Below are positions 37,086 through 47,277 of a stretch of DNA of 58,039 nucleotides, piece by piece. Positions within the stretch are counted from its first letter, which is position 1. Each line of letters begins with the position of its first letter. Position numbers and translations under genes: made by a program. The stretch is taken from positions 1 through 58,039 of the forward strand of contig DYIT01000014.1 of assembly GCA_020723505.1 (NCBI GenBank), written 5' to 3'. This stretch comes from Candidatus Kuenenia stuttgartensis (lineage in GTDB: Bacteria; Planctomycetota; JAKEIC01; DYIT01). A model generated the notes under the pieces. That model made no database searches, was not told where the DNA came from, and was given only the letters and a program-made list of their open reading frames with translations.

Positions 37086-38987
37086 ATGAGATCCTATTTC
37101 ATAAAGAGGCTTCTCCTGATGATCCCGACCCTCTTCGGGATTTCAATCGTCGTCTTCGTCGTCATCAACCTCGCCCCGGGATCCCCGGCCATGCTAATCA
37201 CCGGGTCCCAGGGCGGCCAGGTGGACCCCGGGACCGTGGGCTCCAAGGAGAACGTCCTCATCTTCAAGCGCCAGTGGAACCTCGACAAGCCCGCCATCAT
37301 CAACACTAGGGGCTACTTGCTCGACGAGGAGGACGTTTCGAAGCACGTCGACGCAATGATCTGGGGCAGCGCCAAGGAGAGGATGAAATCCAACGAGGAA
37401 CTGGAAAACCTCTGGCTCGACGCGGTCCCGCACCTAGTCTCCCTGCTCGAGAAGGAGCGCGAAGCCGAAAAGAACGCGGCAACCGGACCCGAACGGGAAA
37501 GAAACACCAAGAAGAGGCTGTACCTCATCAACCTTCTCGTGCAGAACGCGAAGCGCAAGATAGAGAAGGTAAGGAAAGACGAGGACGCCGAGGACTACAC
37601 CGACTCGCAGAAGCGGACCCTCGCGCTCAACGAGGAAATCGGCAAGGACAAGGCCAGGTTCGACGCGTGGAAATACCTCCTCCTCAAGCTCTCGGACCTG
37701 AAGCCGGAAGTGAGGGACAGGCTCGAACGGAACTGGATTAACTGGTTCCGCGGGAGCAGAGGGCTGTACCCGGCCGCGGCGGACGCCGGCGCCGTCCTCG
37801 CGGAAATGAGGAAGCACAAGCCTGCTCCCGACGCGGGCCAGGCCGGAAAGACGAAGGCCGTGAAAGAGGCCGCCTCCGCCCTTTCGGGACGATTCGGCAG
37901 GGCAGCGCTCCCGGCGCTGGTGGAAACGCTCCTCGGGAACGGGAAGGATGACGCGCTCTGGATTGAGCTCACCCCGGTGGCGGTGGAGCTCGTGCGCATT
38001 CTCGACCCCGTGCCTTCGAGCGCCTCGCCGGAGGAGCTCAAGGCCTATTACTCCTGGTGGCGCGAAAACATCTTCTCTGCCGGATTCAGCGATCTCGAGA
38101 AGGAATACCGCAGAATACGCTGGCGTGAATGGTGGGAGGGGACCCGCAGCCGCTTCGAAAAGACCGCTCTCGGCAATTTACGCGACCTGTTCCTCGAGAC
38201 GAGGTTCGCCAACTACATATCGAAGGTCATATTCCTGGATTTCGGCGAATCCATCCAGTACAAGGGCGAGCGCGTGCTCGACATCATCTCCGAAAGGCTC
38301 GAGGTCTCAATGACCTTCGCCATATCGGGATTCATCATCGCGTACATATTCTCCATCCCGATAGGCATCTACTCCGCGGTGTTCAAGGACTCCATTCCGG
38401 ACAGGATTTCGACGGTTGTCCTGTTCATGCTCTATGCGCTTCCGAGCTTCTACGTGGGCACAATACTCCTGACCTATCTCACGACCGAGGAATACCTGGC
38501 GATTTTCCCCACGGGAAGATTCAAGAGCCCGGGGTCGGAAAACATGACCACAATCGAATTCGTGCTCGATGTGGCATATCACATGGTCCTGCCGATTATC
38601 TGCTACGAATATGCGAGCCTCGCCACGCTCTCCCGCTACGCGCGCGCCGGGCTCCTCGAGGTGATAAGAGCGGACTACATCCGGACGGCGAGGGCAAAGG
38701 GGCTTTCGGAACCCGTTGTAATCCTCAAGCATGCGCTCAGGAACGGCGTCATTCCCCTGCTGACGATGATCGGCGGCATATTGCCTGCGCTTATCGGCGG
38801 ATCAGTCATTATCGAGACGATTTTCAACATCGACGGCATGGGAAAGCTGATGTTCGATTCCATAATGGGAAGGGACTACACGGTCGTGATGGCGGACGCG
38901 CTAATAGCCGCGTTCCTCGTCCTTTGCGGGATACTCCTGTCCGACCTCACCTACGTGCTGGTGGACCCGAGAATCTCGTTTGATTGA
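37086..38987 (+). CDS. ABC peptide transporter permease, DppB/OppB-like, with ~300-aa extracytoplasmic insertion
   Basis: N-term MRSYFIKRLLLMIPTLFGISIVVFVVINLAPGSP; C-term SRYARAGLLEVIRADYIRTARAKGLSEPVVILKHALRNGVIPLLT; insertion about 37296-38200. Confidence 0.9.
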   Translation: MRSYFIKRLLLMIPTLFGISIVVFVVINLAPGSPAMLITGSQGGQVDPGTVGSKENVLIFKRQWNLDKPAIINTRGYLLDEEDVSKHVDAMIWGSAKERMKSNEELENLWLDAVPHLVSLLEKEREAEKNAATGPERERNTKKRLYLINLLVQNAKRKIEKVRKDEDAEDYTDSQKRTLALNEEIGKDKARFDAWKYLLLKLSDLKPEVRDRLERNWINWFRGSRGLYPAAADAGAVLAEMRKHKPAPDAGQAGKTKAVKEAASALSGRFGRAALPALVETLLGNGKDDALWIELTPVAVELVRILDPVPSSASPEELKAYYSWWRENIFSAGFSDLEKEYRRIRWREWWEGTRSRFEKTALGNLRDLFLETRFANYISKVIFLDFGESIQYKGERVLDIISERLEVSMTFAISGFIIAYIFSIPIGIYSAVFKDSIPDRISTVVLFMLYALPSFYVGTILLTYLTTEEYLAIFPTGRFKSPGSENMTTIEFVLDVAYHMVLPIICYEYASLATLSRYARAGLLEVIRADYIRTARAKGLSEPVVILKHALRNGVIPLLTMIGGILPALIGGSVIIETIFNIDGMGKLMFDSIMGRDYTVVMADALIAAFLVLCGILLSDLTYVLVDPRISFD

Positions 38988-38995
38988 AGCTGAGA

Positions 38996-41023
38996 ATGGA
39001 CGACGAAAAAAACATGGCTGGAAACATGCCGGACCCGCCGGCTCCCGAAGGCGGACCCGGCCTTCAGTCCGGCGCTCCCGCGGGGCCGGACGCCGAATCC
39101 GCCCCCCCCGCCGGCGCGGACGGACTCCGCTTCGCGCAGGAGGAAGCCGACAGGCCCGGGAAATCCTACTGGCAGATAGTGGCAAGCCAGTTCAGGAAGA
39201 ACAGGCTCGCGGTCTGGTCCATGAGGGTGCTCATCCTGCTGTTCCTGCTGGCGATTTACGCGCCGGTCATTTCCCACAACGTGCCCTTCCATTTCAAGGA
39301 CAACCTCAGAAGCCGTATCGGGGACGGTGACGTCGTGACCGTGGGCAGGCATTCGTTCAAGGTCGTGAAGTCCGAGGAAGCCGCCCCGGCGGCCTCGCAG
39401 GAAGGCGAAGCCGGCGAAGGGCCCAGATCCAGGTTCAACATCGTGGACGAAACGGGCGCCAGGTTCCCCATCCTCGGGGAAGTCACCGCCGGCAGCCGCG
39501 AGACCTGCGCAATCCGGAGGCCTGATCTCCCGGCAATTCATGCCCGGTTCGGCCTTTTCAGGGACAGCGTCTACGTCGAGGACGTGTCCGGTGGCCGGTC
39601 GGTCCAGGTCAACGGCCTTCCCGTGGGCAGCGTCGAATGGCCGTGGTTCGCCTCCCTGTTCGACCGCAACGAGTTCGAGACCGACATCGACATCGTTTTC
39701 AACCTGCTGGTCTTCTACCTTCCCCCGGCCCTGGCGGCGTTCCTGGCGGCGCGCTTCTTCATGAAGGGCAGGCCCCGCGCCTGGAAGGCCGGACGCGTCG
39801 TCTGCGCGGTCATTCTCGCATGCGGCCTCGGCGGGGCGTTTGCGCTTACCAAGCTCTATGAGACCAAGATTCCGTTCCGGGATTTCAAGGCCGAAATTGA
39901 GGCTTCCGGGGGCGAGAAATCCGGCGTATTCCCGCTGATTCCCCATTCCTACAGGCAGCAGTTCCTGGCAATCAACCAGAAGCCGCCGTGGAGAACGGCC
40001 TACTTCGGGAAGACCGGCGATTCCTACAGGGCCGAATTCGGGAAGAACGACGAGATCCGGGTCTGCGGAAACGCGTTCAAGGTCGTGTACAAGTCGGTGG
40101 AACTGCCTGGAGGAGGCGTGGGCAAGGCAAGGCACTTCCTGAAGGACTCCGCAGGCCGGGAGTACGTCATCGACGGCAGGATCACGATTGGAAGCGGTCC
40201 GGGCTGCCAGGTCGGAATCCAGGGCCCGGGAATCGCCGAGGCGCATGCCACGGTCGAAACGGAAGACGGGAAGTTCTGGGTCGAGGACCTCACGAGGACG
40301 GGCACCGTCACTGCCGGAGGGATTCCGGCGAACGGGGTGCAAGAAACCCTGTTCTCCAGGAAGTACGTGTTCGGCGCGGACCAGCTCGGCCGGAGCGTCT
40401 TCTCGAGGCTGCTGTACGGAACCAGGATTTCCCTGACAATCGGGATAATCGCCGTCTCGATTTACGTCACCATCGGCATCTTCATCGGAGGCATCGCCGG
40501 GTACTTCGGCGGGATAGTGGACATTCTCGTCTCGAGGGTCATCGAGATCATGATTTGCTTCCCGACGTTCTTCCTGATTCTCTCCCTGGTCGCTGTGCTC
40601 GGGAAGAGCATCTTCATGGTCATGCTCATCATAGGCGTGACGAACTGGACGGGGGTCGCAAGGCTTATTCGTGGTGAATTCCTCAAGCAGAAGCAGATAG
40701 ACTACGTCACGGCGGCGAGGGCGCTGGGGGTATCGAGGTTCCGGATAATGTTCAAGCACATTCTCCCGAACGCCATATCGCCCGTGCTGGTTTCGGCCAG
40801 CTTCGGCGTGGCGGGGGCCATACTGGTGGAGACTGGGCTGAGCTTCCTCGGGCTCGGGGACGCGAGGACGCCGAGCTGGGGCCAGATTCTCGACGCAGGC
40901 AGGGCTTCCAAGGAGGCGCATCTGATACATCTGCCCGGCCTCGCGATTTTCATGACCGTTGCGATTATGAACCTCATGGGCGAGGGTTTGAGGGACGCGC
41001 TTGATCCAAAACTCAGAAAATGA
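38996..41023 (+). CDS. ABC peptide transporter permease, DppC/OppC-like, with ~350-aa insertion containing two FHA-like domains and two extra TM helices
   Basis: Core [26 protein letters not shown]...[45 protein letters not shown]...[13 protein letters not shown]; insert described in findings. Confidence 0.88.
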   Translation: MDDEKNMAGNMPDPPAPEGGPGLQSGAPAGPDAESAPPAGADGLRFAQEEADRPGKSYWQIVASQFRKNRLAVWSMRVLILLFLLAIYAPVISHNVPFHFKDNLRSRIGDGDVVTVGRHSFKVVKSEEAAPAASQEGEAGEGPRSRFNIVDETGARFPILGEVTAGSRETCAIRRPDLPAIHARFGLFRDSVYVEDVSGGRSVQVNGLPVGSVEWPWFASLFDRNEFETDIDIVFNLLVFYLPPALAAFLAARFFMKGRPRAWKAGRVVCAVILACGLGGAFALTKLYETKIPFRDFKAEIEASGGEKSGVFPLIPHSYRQQFLAINQKPPWRTAYFGKTGDSYRAEFGKNDEIRVCGNAFKVVYKSVELPGGGVGKARHFLKDSAGREYVIDGRITIGSGPGCQVGIQGPGIAEAHATVETEDGKFWVEDLTRTGTVTAGGIPANGVQETLFSRKYVFGADQLGRSVFSRLLYGTRISLTIGIIAVSIYVTIGIFIGGIAGYFGGIVDILVSRVIEIMICFPTFFLILSLVAVLGKSIFMVMLIIGVTNWTGVARLIRGEFLKQKQIDYVTAARALGVSRFRIMFKHILPNAISPVLVSASFGVAGAILVETGLSFLGLGDARTPSWGQILDAGRASKEAHLIHLPGLAIFMTVAIMNLMGEGLRDALDPKLRK

Positions 41024-42038
41024 CGGCGTGAATCCGGTTTCCACGGCCGATGCCCCGGCGGGATCGGTGCCTCCGGCGGACGTCCTGGTCTCGGTGAGGG
41101 ACCTGAGGACCTACTTCTTCACCGACGAAGGCGTTTTGACTGCCGTGGACGGCGTCTCCTTCGACATTCCGAAGGGAAGGACGCTCTGCATAGTCGGGGA
41201 ATCCGGGTGCGGCAAGAGCGTCACCGCGTTCTCAATCATGCGGCTCATTCCCGAGCCGCCGGGACAGATTGTGTCCGGCGAAATCGTTTTCGAAGGCAGG
41301 GACCTCACGAAGATATCCGAAAGGGAAATGCGGAGGATCAGGGGAAACAAGATATCCATGATATTCCAGGAGCCCATGACCTCCCTGAACCCCGTCTACA
41401 CGGTCGGGAACCAGATTATGGAGGCCGTGACGCTCCACCAGGGGAAGAGGTCCTATGAGGCGAGGCAGATCGCGGTCGAGTTCCTGCGCAAGGTCGGCAT
41501 CCCCTCTCCCGAGCATAGAATCGACGAATACCCCCACCAGATGTCCGGAGGCATGAAGCAGAGGGTCATGATTGCCATGGCCCTGTCGTGCTATCCCTCC
41601 CTGCTCATCGCGGACGAGCCGACCACCGCGCTCGACGTGACAATCCAGGCGCAGATACTCGACCTCATGAACAAGCTCAAGGCCGAATTCGGCATGTCGA
41701 TTATGCTCATCACGCACAACCTGGGCGTCGTGGCCGAGATGGCCGACGAGGTGGTGGTCATGTACGCGAGCAAAATCGCCGAGAAGGGGTCGGCGGTCCA
41801 GGTGTTCAAGAATCCCCTGCACCCGTATACGCACGGGCTGTTCAACTCCATACCGGTGCTCGGAATGAAGAAGGACAAGCTCGAAGTAATCCCCGGGGTC
41901 GTCCCCAACCCGCTCGATTTCCCGTCGGGCTGCAAGTTCCGCACACGCTGCAAGCGCGCGCACAACCGCTGCCTCGACGAACCCGAGCTGAAGGAAGCAG
42001 AACCCGGCCACCACGTGGCCTGCTGGTTCGCCGCATGA
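41001..42038 (+). CDS. ABC peptide transporter ATP-binding protein, DppD/OppD-like
   Basis: [53 protein letters not shown]-terminal oligopeptide domain [14 protein letters not shown]. Confidence 0.95.
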   Translation: MIQNSENDGVNPVSTADAPAGSVPPADVLVSVRDLRTYFFTDEGVLTAVDGVSFDIPKGRTLCIVGESGCGKSVTAFSIMRLIPEPPGQIVSGEIVFEGRDLTKISEREMRRIRGNKISMIFQEPMTSLNPVYTVGNQIMEAVTLHQGKRSYEARQIAVEFLRKVGIPSPEHRIDEYPHQMSGGMKQRVMIAMALSCYPSLLIADEPTTALDVTIQAQILDLMNKLKAEFGMSIMLITHNLGVVAEMADEVVVMYASKIAEKGSAVQVFKNPLHPYTHGLFNSIPVLGMKKDKLEVIPGVVPNPLDFPSGCKFRTRCKRAHNRCLDEPELKEAEPGHHVACWFAA

Positions 42039-43072
42039 CGGCCATGGACGCAAACGGCATGGAAGGAAAGAGGATGCTGATTCAGGTCGCGGACCTCGTG
42101 AAGCACTTCCCCATCAGGAAAGGGGTCTTCTCGAAGGTAACCGGCCAAGTCAGGGCAGTTGACGGCGTCTCCTTCCATCTCTTCGAGGGCGAGACGCTCG
42201 GGCTCGTGGGCGAGTCGGGATGCGGGAAGACCACCGTGGGAAGGGCCATTCTCCGCCTCATCGAACCCACCTCCGGGAGCGTGAAGTTCAGAGGCCAGGA
42301 CCTTCTCGCCATGGGCAGGCGCATGATGAAGAGGATGCGCAAGGAGATGCAGATTATATTCCAGGACCCCTTCTCCTCGCTCAATCCCAGGATGACGGTC
42401 GAGGGAATCGTCGGCGAAGGCCTCGCCGTGCACGGCATGGCCCGCGGGGAGGAGCGCCGCAGGATGGTGCGCGACATACTCGAGAAAGTCGGCCTGTCGA
42501 AGAACCACATAACCCGCTATCCCCACGAGTTCTCGGGAGGCCAGCGGCAGAGAATCGGCATCGCAAGGGCCGTGGTGCTGAATCCGGGCTTCATTGTGTG
42601 CGACGAGGCCGTGTCGGCGCTCGACGTCTCCATCCAGGCGCAGATAATCAACCTGCTTCAGCAGCTCAAGAGCGAATTCCGGCTCTCGTACCTGTTCATA
42701 GCGCATGACCTGTCCGTTGTGGTCCACATCTCCGACAGGATCGCGGTCATGTACCTCGGGGAAATCGTCGAGACCGCCCCTTCAATGGAGATTTGGCAGA
42801 AACCGCTGCATCCATACACGCAGGCGCTCATATCGGCGGTGCCCGTGCCGGATCCGACCCGAAGGAAGGACAGGATTCTGCTCAAGGGCGACGTCCCCAC
42901 GCCGATAAATCCGCCTTCTGGCTGCAGGTTCCATACGCGGTGCAGCCACGCCATGCCGATATGCTCGAGGGAGAAGCCGCCGACCGTCTCGGCCGGAGAG
43001 GGACACACGGTCGCCTGCTTCCTGGTCAGCGGCGCCGGCGGGACCCAGTCGGCCCCTCCCCCCGCGATTTAG
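42035..43072 (+). CDS. ABC peptide transporter ATP-binding protein, DppF/OppF-like
   Basis: [70 protein letters not shown] overlap with DppD gene. Confidence 0.95.
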   Translation: MTAMDANGMEGKRMLIQVADLVKHFPIRKGVFSKVTGQVRAVDGVSFHLFEGETLGLVGESGCGKTTVGRAILRLIEPTSGSVKFRGQDLLAMGRRMMKRMRKEMQIIFQDPFSSLNPRMTVEGIVGEGLAVHGMARGEERRRMVRDILEKVGLSKNHITRYPHEFSGGQRQRIGIARAVVLNPGFIVCDEAVSALDVSIQAQIINLLQQLKSEFRLSYLFIAHDLSVVVHISDRIAVMYLGEIVETAPSMEIWQKPLHPYTQALISAVPVPDPTRRKDRILLKGDVPTPINPPSGCRFHTRCSHAMPICSREKPPTVSAGEGHTVACFLVSGAGGTQSAPPPAI

Positions 43073-43149
43073 AATCCGCATGCGGCGCCGGCCGCCTGAC
43101 GCGTCTGATTTGCCTCTGATACGGTCTTTATTACAGGAGCGTTGCGGTC

Positions 43150-44409
43150 TTGGAGGAGACGGCAGCCTACATCGCCGGCGGGATTTCGCTGTGCCTCGTC
43201 GTCCTGTTCTCGCTAGCCGACGCGGCGCTCTCAGAATTCTCGTGGCAGCGGCTCGAGCAGAAGCTCAAGGACGATTCCAAACTGAGGGAATTCTCCAAGC
43301 TCAAGCTCCGCATGGGCATCTCCGTCAAGATTATGATTGCCGTCTTCAACGCCCTGTTCGCGGTCTCGGGGTTCTTCGCCATCAGATGCCGCGCGTTCGC
43401 CGACCCCGCGGACTTCCTCGTCGGAGCCGGCATCATCGTGGCATCACTCCTCCTGTGCGACATGGTCCCGGACCTTCTGGGGCGCCGGAATCCGGACTCG
43501 GTCATCGCCGCCCTCCTTCCCGTGCTCGGGGCTGCCGAAAAGGCGCTGAGACCCCTCAACGCCGCATTCGCCGCCGCGGCCGAGGTCCTGGGCCGCATCA
43601 TAGGATTCCCCGCGGCGGAAACCGACGAATCCGAGCTCGTCCACGAGGAGCTCATGTCCGCCATAAGCGGCGCCAAGCACGGCGGCGCCTTCGCCGACGG
43701 CGAAGACCGGATGCTGAAAAGCATACTCGAGTTCCGGGGCCTCCAGATTAGCGAAATCATGACCCCTCGAATCGAGATTTTCGCAATCCAGGCTGATACC
43801 GCCATCAACGACGCCGCCAAGCAGTGCTTCGAACAGGGGCACTCGAGGATTCCCATCTACCGCGAAAACCTCGACGACATAACCGGCGTGCTCTACGTGA
43901 AGGACCTCCTTCTCCACTGGGGCGACCCGGCCGGCGCGTCGAGGAAAATCTCTGAAATCGCGCGGGAACCGAACTTCGTCCCCGAAACGAAGATCGTCGG
44001 CGACCTGCTCGTGGAGTTCAAGAAGGACAAGGTCCATATCGCGGTCGTCATGGACGAATACGGCGGCACCGCAGGCATCATCACCATCGAGGACATAATC
44101 GAGGAGATAATCGGCGAAATCGAGGACGAATTCGACGAGAAGGGATCCGACCCCGTCGAAATCGCCGCCGACGGGTCCGCGATCGTGGACGCAAGAATCA
44201 ACGTCTACGAGATTAACGAGGCCCTCGGCATCTCCATCCCGGAAAGCGGGTCCTACGACACATTGAGCGGGTTCATCTTCTCGAAGACCGGCAGGATTCC
44301 CGAGGTCGGCGAAAGCATATCCCATGGCGGGGTGGCCTTCACCATTCTGGACGCGGACCACCGCAGAATCAGCCGGGTAAAGGTGGTCAAGGCCGGGGGC
44401 GAGGAATGA
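43150..44409 (+). CDS. CNNM/CorC-HlyC family protein (DUF21, CBS pair, transporter-associated domain)
   Basis: FRGLQISEIMTPRIEIFAIQADTAIND...GHSRIPIYRENLDDITGVLYVKDLL...VVMDEYGGTAGIITIEDIIEEIIGEIEDEFD. Confidence 0.93.
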   Translation: MEETAAYIAGGISLCLVVLFSLADAALSEFSWQRLEQKLKDDSKLREFSKLKLRMGISVKIMIAVFNALFAVSGFFAIRCRAFADPADFLVGAGIIVASLLLCDMVPDLLGRRNPDSVIAALLPVLGAAEKALRPLNAAFAAAAEVLGRIIGFPAAETDESELVHEELMSAISGAKHGGAFADGEDRMLKSILEFRGLQISEIMTPRIEIFAIQADTAINDAAKQCFEQGHSRIPIYRENLDDITGVLYVKDLLLHWGDPAGASRKISEIAREPNFVPETKIVGDLLVEFKKDKVHIAVVMDEYGGTAGIITIEDIIEEIIGEIEDEFDEKGSDPVEIAADGSAIVDARINVYEINEALGISIPESGSYDTLSGFIFSKTGRIPEVGESISHGGVAFTILDADHRRISRVKVVKAGGEE

Positions 44410-45179
44410 CCGAAACCGTTAGAGCCCTCGTTCTCAGGGCGTTCGATTTCAGCGAGACCAGCCTGGTGGTGACCCTCTACTCGGATCGCCTCGGGCTGCT
44501 GCGCGCAATCGCGAAGGGCGCCAGGCGCCCCGGCAGCATGCTGCACGGCGGGCTGGGGCGCTTCTCGCTCTCCAGCGTGACCTTGTATCCCAGGAAGACC
44601 GGGCTGCACGTCCTGTCCGAAGCGGACCTGGAGGACGGCTTCCCCGGCCTCGGCGACAGCCTGCCCGCCTATTTCGGAGCCCATTACGCGGCCGAAATAC
44701 TCCTCGGGATGACCGCCGAGGGCGATCCGTCCGCGGGGATTTTCGACGCCGCGCTCTCGGCGTTCAAGGCGCTCTCCCGGGGCCTGGACCGCGACCTCGC
44801 CCTCTTCCGCTTCGAGGCGGGCATGCTCTTCCACACCGGACACCTGCCACTGACCGGTGAGTGCGTCGAATGCGGGAGAGCGCTCGACAGGAAGGCCGAG
44901 GTGGCTTTCTCGGCCTGGTCGGGCGGCGCCTTCTGCCCGGCATGCGACAAGCCCTCCCCGGAGAAACGCGTCCGGGCAAAGACGGGTACGCTCGCCCTGC
45001 TCGGAAAATTCGCCGGTGCCGGAGACATGGACGTAAGCCGCGTGCGCATCCCGGCCGTGACGAGGGCCGAAATGCGCGCCGTGCTGTCCGCATGCTTCCG
45101 CAGCCTCATGGAAAGGGACCTGAGGACGGCGCGGTTCCTGCATTTTTCCGCGCCTTCTCCGCGGAAAAATGATTCTTGA
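44406..45179 (+). CDS. recO: DNA repair protein RecO
   Basis: RALVLRAFDFSETSLVVTLYSDRLGLLRAIAKGARRPGS...ECVECGRALDRKAEVAFSAWSGGAFCPACD; ATGA overlap with upstream gene. Confidence 0.88.
   Translation: MTETVRALVLRAFDFSETSLVVTLYSDRLGLLRAIAKGARRPGSMLHGGLGRFSLSSVTLYPRKTGLHVLSEADLEDGFPGLGDSLPAYFGAHYAAEILLGMTAEGDPSAGIFDAALSAFKALSRGLDRDLALFRFEAGMLFHTGHLPLTGECVECGRALDRKAEVAFSAWSGGAFCPACDKPSPEKRVRAKTGTLALLGKFAGAGDMDVSRVRIPAVTRAEMRAVLSACFRSLMERDLRTARFLHFSAPSPRKNDS
45143..45169 (+). terminator. Hairpin at the recO 3' end, possible terminator
   Basis: TTTTTCCGCG-N7-CGCGGAAAAA embedded in the last recO codons; no downstream U tract. Confidence 0.5.
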
Positions 45180-45230
45180 GACCGGACTCCAGACTCCGCA
45201 CTCCGGGCTCTCAAAGCGCCCGCCGCTGCC

Positions 45231-47273
45231 TTATCTGGAAAGCCCGAGCTTTTCCGCGAACTCCCTCACCGTTTTCGCGAACTTCCGCCCCTGCGCCGCG
45301 GAGAGCCAGGCGGTCGCAAGCCTGCCCGTATCGACGCCTTTCTTCTCGAGCTTCCGCGAAAGCTTTTCCATGCGCTTCCTGCAGTCCGCGTTTCCGGCGA
45401 TGTAATGGCAGGTGGGGAACTCGCAGCCCATCACCAGGACGCCCGCCGCCCCCATATCGAGAGCCTTCATGACGTGGTCCTCGTCCACCCTGGCCGAACA
45501 CATCACCCTGATGATGCGCACGTTAGGCGGGTATTCGAGCCTGCCCACGCCTGCTATGTCGACCGCACCCATGGCGCACCAGTGGCAGCAGAATGCCACT
45601 ATCTTTGCGGCAGGATCCTCGAGGAGCGCGGCCTCCACCTGCGCCATAATCTGCGCGTCCGTGTAGTGGATAATCTGGACCGCGTCCTTCGGGCATCCGG
45701 CTGCGCATGTGCCGCAGCCCTTGCAAAGGGCCGAGATGACGGACGGCTTCTCGTCCTTCATCTCGATTGCGCCGTACGGGCAACCCTTCGCGCAGAGCAT
45801 GCATCCGCTGCAGGATTCGAGGTCGATGACCGCTACCGTGCCCTCGGCCTCGACGTAGCCGCGCCTCATCGGTATCGACGCCCGCATCGCCGCGCCGGCG
45901 CCGTCCTCGATTGATTCCCTTATCCCCCGCGGGGACCTCGCGCACCCCGCGAGGTATACCCCGTCGGCGGGGAAATCCAGCGGCCTGAGCTTTATGTGCG
46001 CCTCCTTGAAGAAGCCCTCGGAATCCGCGGAAACCTTGAGCAAACCCTTAAGCCGCTCCACGGACCGGTCGCCGGTGAAGCCGACGGTCAGCACCACGAG
46101 GTCCGCGTCGAGCACGACTTCCTCGCCGAGCTGAAGGTCCCGGACCGACACTTCCAGCAATTCGCCCCTCTCCCGGACCGCCGGGGGCGCATCGGAGGAG
46201 TAGCGCACGAACCGGACCCCCTTCCCGGCCGCGGCGCCACGGAGCATGGACTCGTTCCCCACGACGGTGAGATCCCTGTACAGCACGGTAACCTTCGCGG
46301 AAGGATTCGCCGCAAGCACGGCCTCGGCGTTCCTGAGCGAAGCCGCGCAGCCCACGTGGCAGCATCCGCGCTCGGCGTTGCGCGACCCGGCGCAGTTCAA
46401 AATCACCACCGACCGGATTCCCGCGGGGAAACCATCCTTCAGCATCCCCTCGAGCCCGAGCTGGGTAACGACCCGGGGCCCGGGCTTTGCTCCGAACAGG
46501 CCGCCCGCGTCAATCTCGGCCATTCCGGTGGCTACGATGATTGTGGATACCCCAATCTTCCTGCCGTTCGAGAGCTCCGCTTCATAGTTGCCCACGTACC
46601 CCTTCAGCCCGGTCACCTCGGCCGGGGCAATCACCTCTATTCCCCGCGCGCTCATGACCTTCGCGGCCATTTCACGCGCGATGACGGCGGGTTCCTTCTC
46701 CCCGTGCCCGGCGCCGTGCAGCCTGTTCAGGAGCCCTCCGAGCTCCGCCGACCTCTCCACCAGGAAGACCTCGAATCCCTGCAAGGCCAGGGCGAGGGCC
46801 GCGCTCATGCCCGCGGGGCCGCCGCCGATTACGAGGCTGCTCCTTCCCACGGGAATGCGAACCTCTTCGGCCGGTTCGAGCAGCATTGCCTTTGCGACGC
46901 CCATCCGCACCAGGTCTTTCGCCTTGGCCAGTGCCGCTGCCCGGTCGCTCCTGTGCACCCAGGACACCTGCTCGCGTATGGAGACGAACTCGAGGAGGTA
47001 CGGGTTGAGGCCGGCCTCCCTGACGGTGGACCTGAACGTGGGCTCGTGGGTCCTCGGCGTGCAGCAGGCCACGACCACCCGGTCGAGCTTCTCGGCTCCG
47101 ACCGCCTGCGAGAGCTTCGCGAGGTAATCGACGGAACAAATCCACTTGCCGACGTCGACGTACCCGACGCCGGGAAGCGTCTTGGCGAACGCTGCGAGCG
47201 CCTCCACGTCCACGGTCGCGGCTATGTTGGTGCCGCACCTGCAGATGAACACCCCGATTTTCGGATCACCCAC
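45231..47273 (-). CDS. HdrA-MvhD fusion, QmoB-like FAD/Fe-S electron transfer protein
   Basis: HdrA N-term VFICRCGTNI, ACCTPRTHEPTF, FAD GGGPAGMSAALALALQG, two 4Fe-4S (CSGCMLCAKGCP, CKGCGTCAAGCP), MvhD tail FCCHWCAMGAVD...VMCSARVDEDHVMKALDMGAAGVLVMGCEFPTCHY. Confidence 0.88.
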   Translation of the reverse strand: MGDPKIGVFICRCGTNIAATVDVEALAAFAKTLPGVGYVDVGKWICSVDYLAKLSQAVGAEKLDRVVVACCTPRTHEPTFRSTVREAGLNPYLLEFVSIREQVSWVHRSDRAAALAKAKDLVRMGVAKAMLLEPAEEVRIPVGRSSLVIGGGPAGMSAALALALQGFEVFLVERSAELGGLLNRLHGAGHGEKEPAVIAREMAAKVMSARGIEVIAPAEVTGLKGYVGNYEAELSNGRKIGVSTIIVATGMAEIDAGGLFGAKPGPRVVTQLGLEGMLKDGFPAGIRSVVILNCAGSRNAERGCCHVGCAASLRNAEAVLAANPSAKVTVLYRDLTVVGNESMLRGAAAGKGVRFVRYSSDAPPAVRERGELLEVSVRDLQLGEEVVLDADLVVLTVGFTGDRSVERLKGLLKVSADSEGFFKEAHIKLRPLDFPADGVYLAGCARSPRGIRESIEDGAGAAMRASIPMRRGYVEAEGTVAVIDLESCSGCMLCAKGCPYGAIEMKDEKPSVISALCKGCGTCAAGCPKDAVQIIHYTDAQIMAQVEAALLEDPAAKIVAFCCHWCAMGAVDIAGVGRLEYPPNVRIIRVMCSARVDEDHVMKALDMGAAGVLVMGCEFPTCHYIAGNADCRKRMEKLSRKLEKKGVDTGRLATAWLSAAQGRKFAKTVREFAEKLGLSR

Positions 47274-47277
47274 AGAA

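Noticed and set aside
38951-41044. 697-aa minus-strand ORF
   Set aside because: Antisense to the DppC-like permease, whose core motifs are unambiguous.
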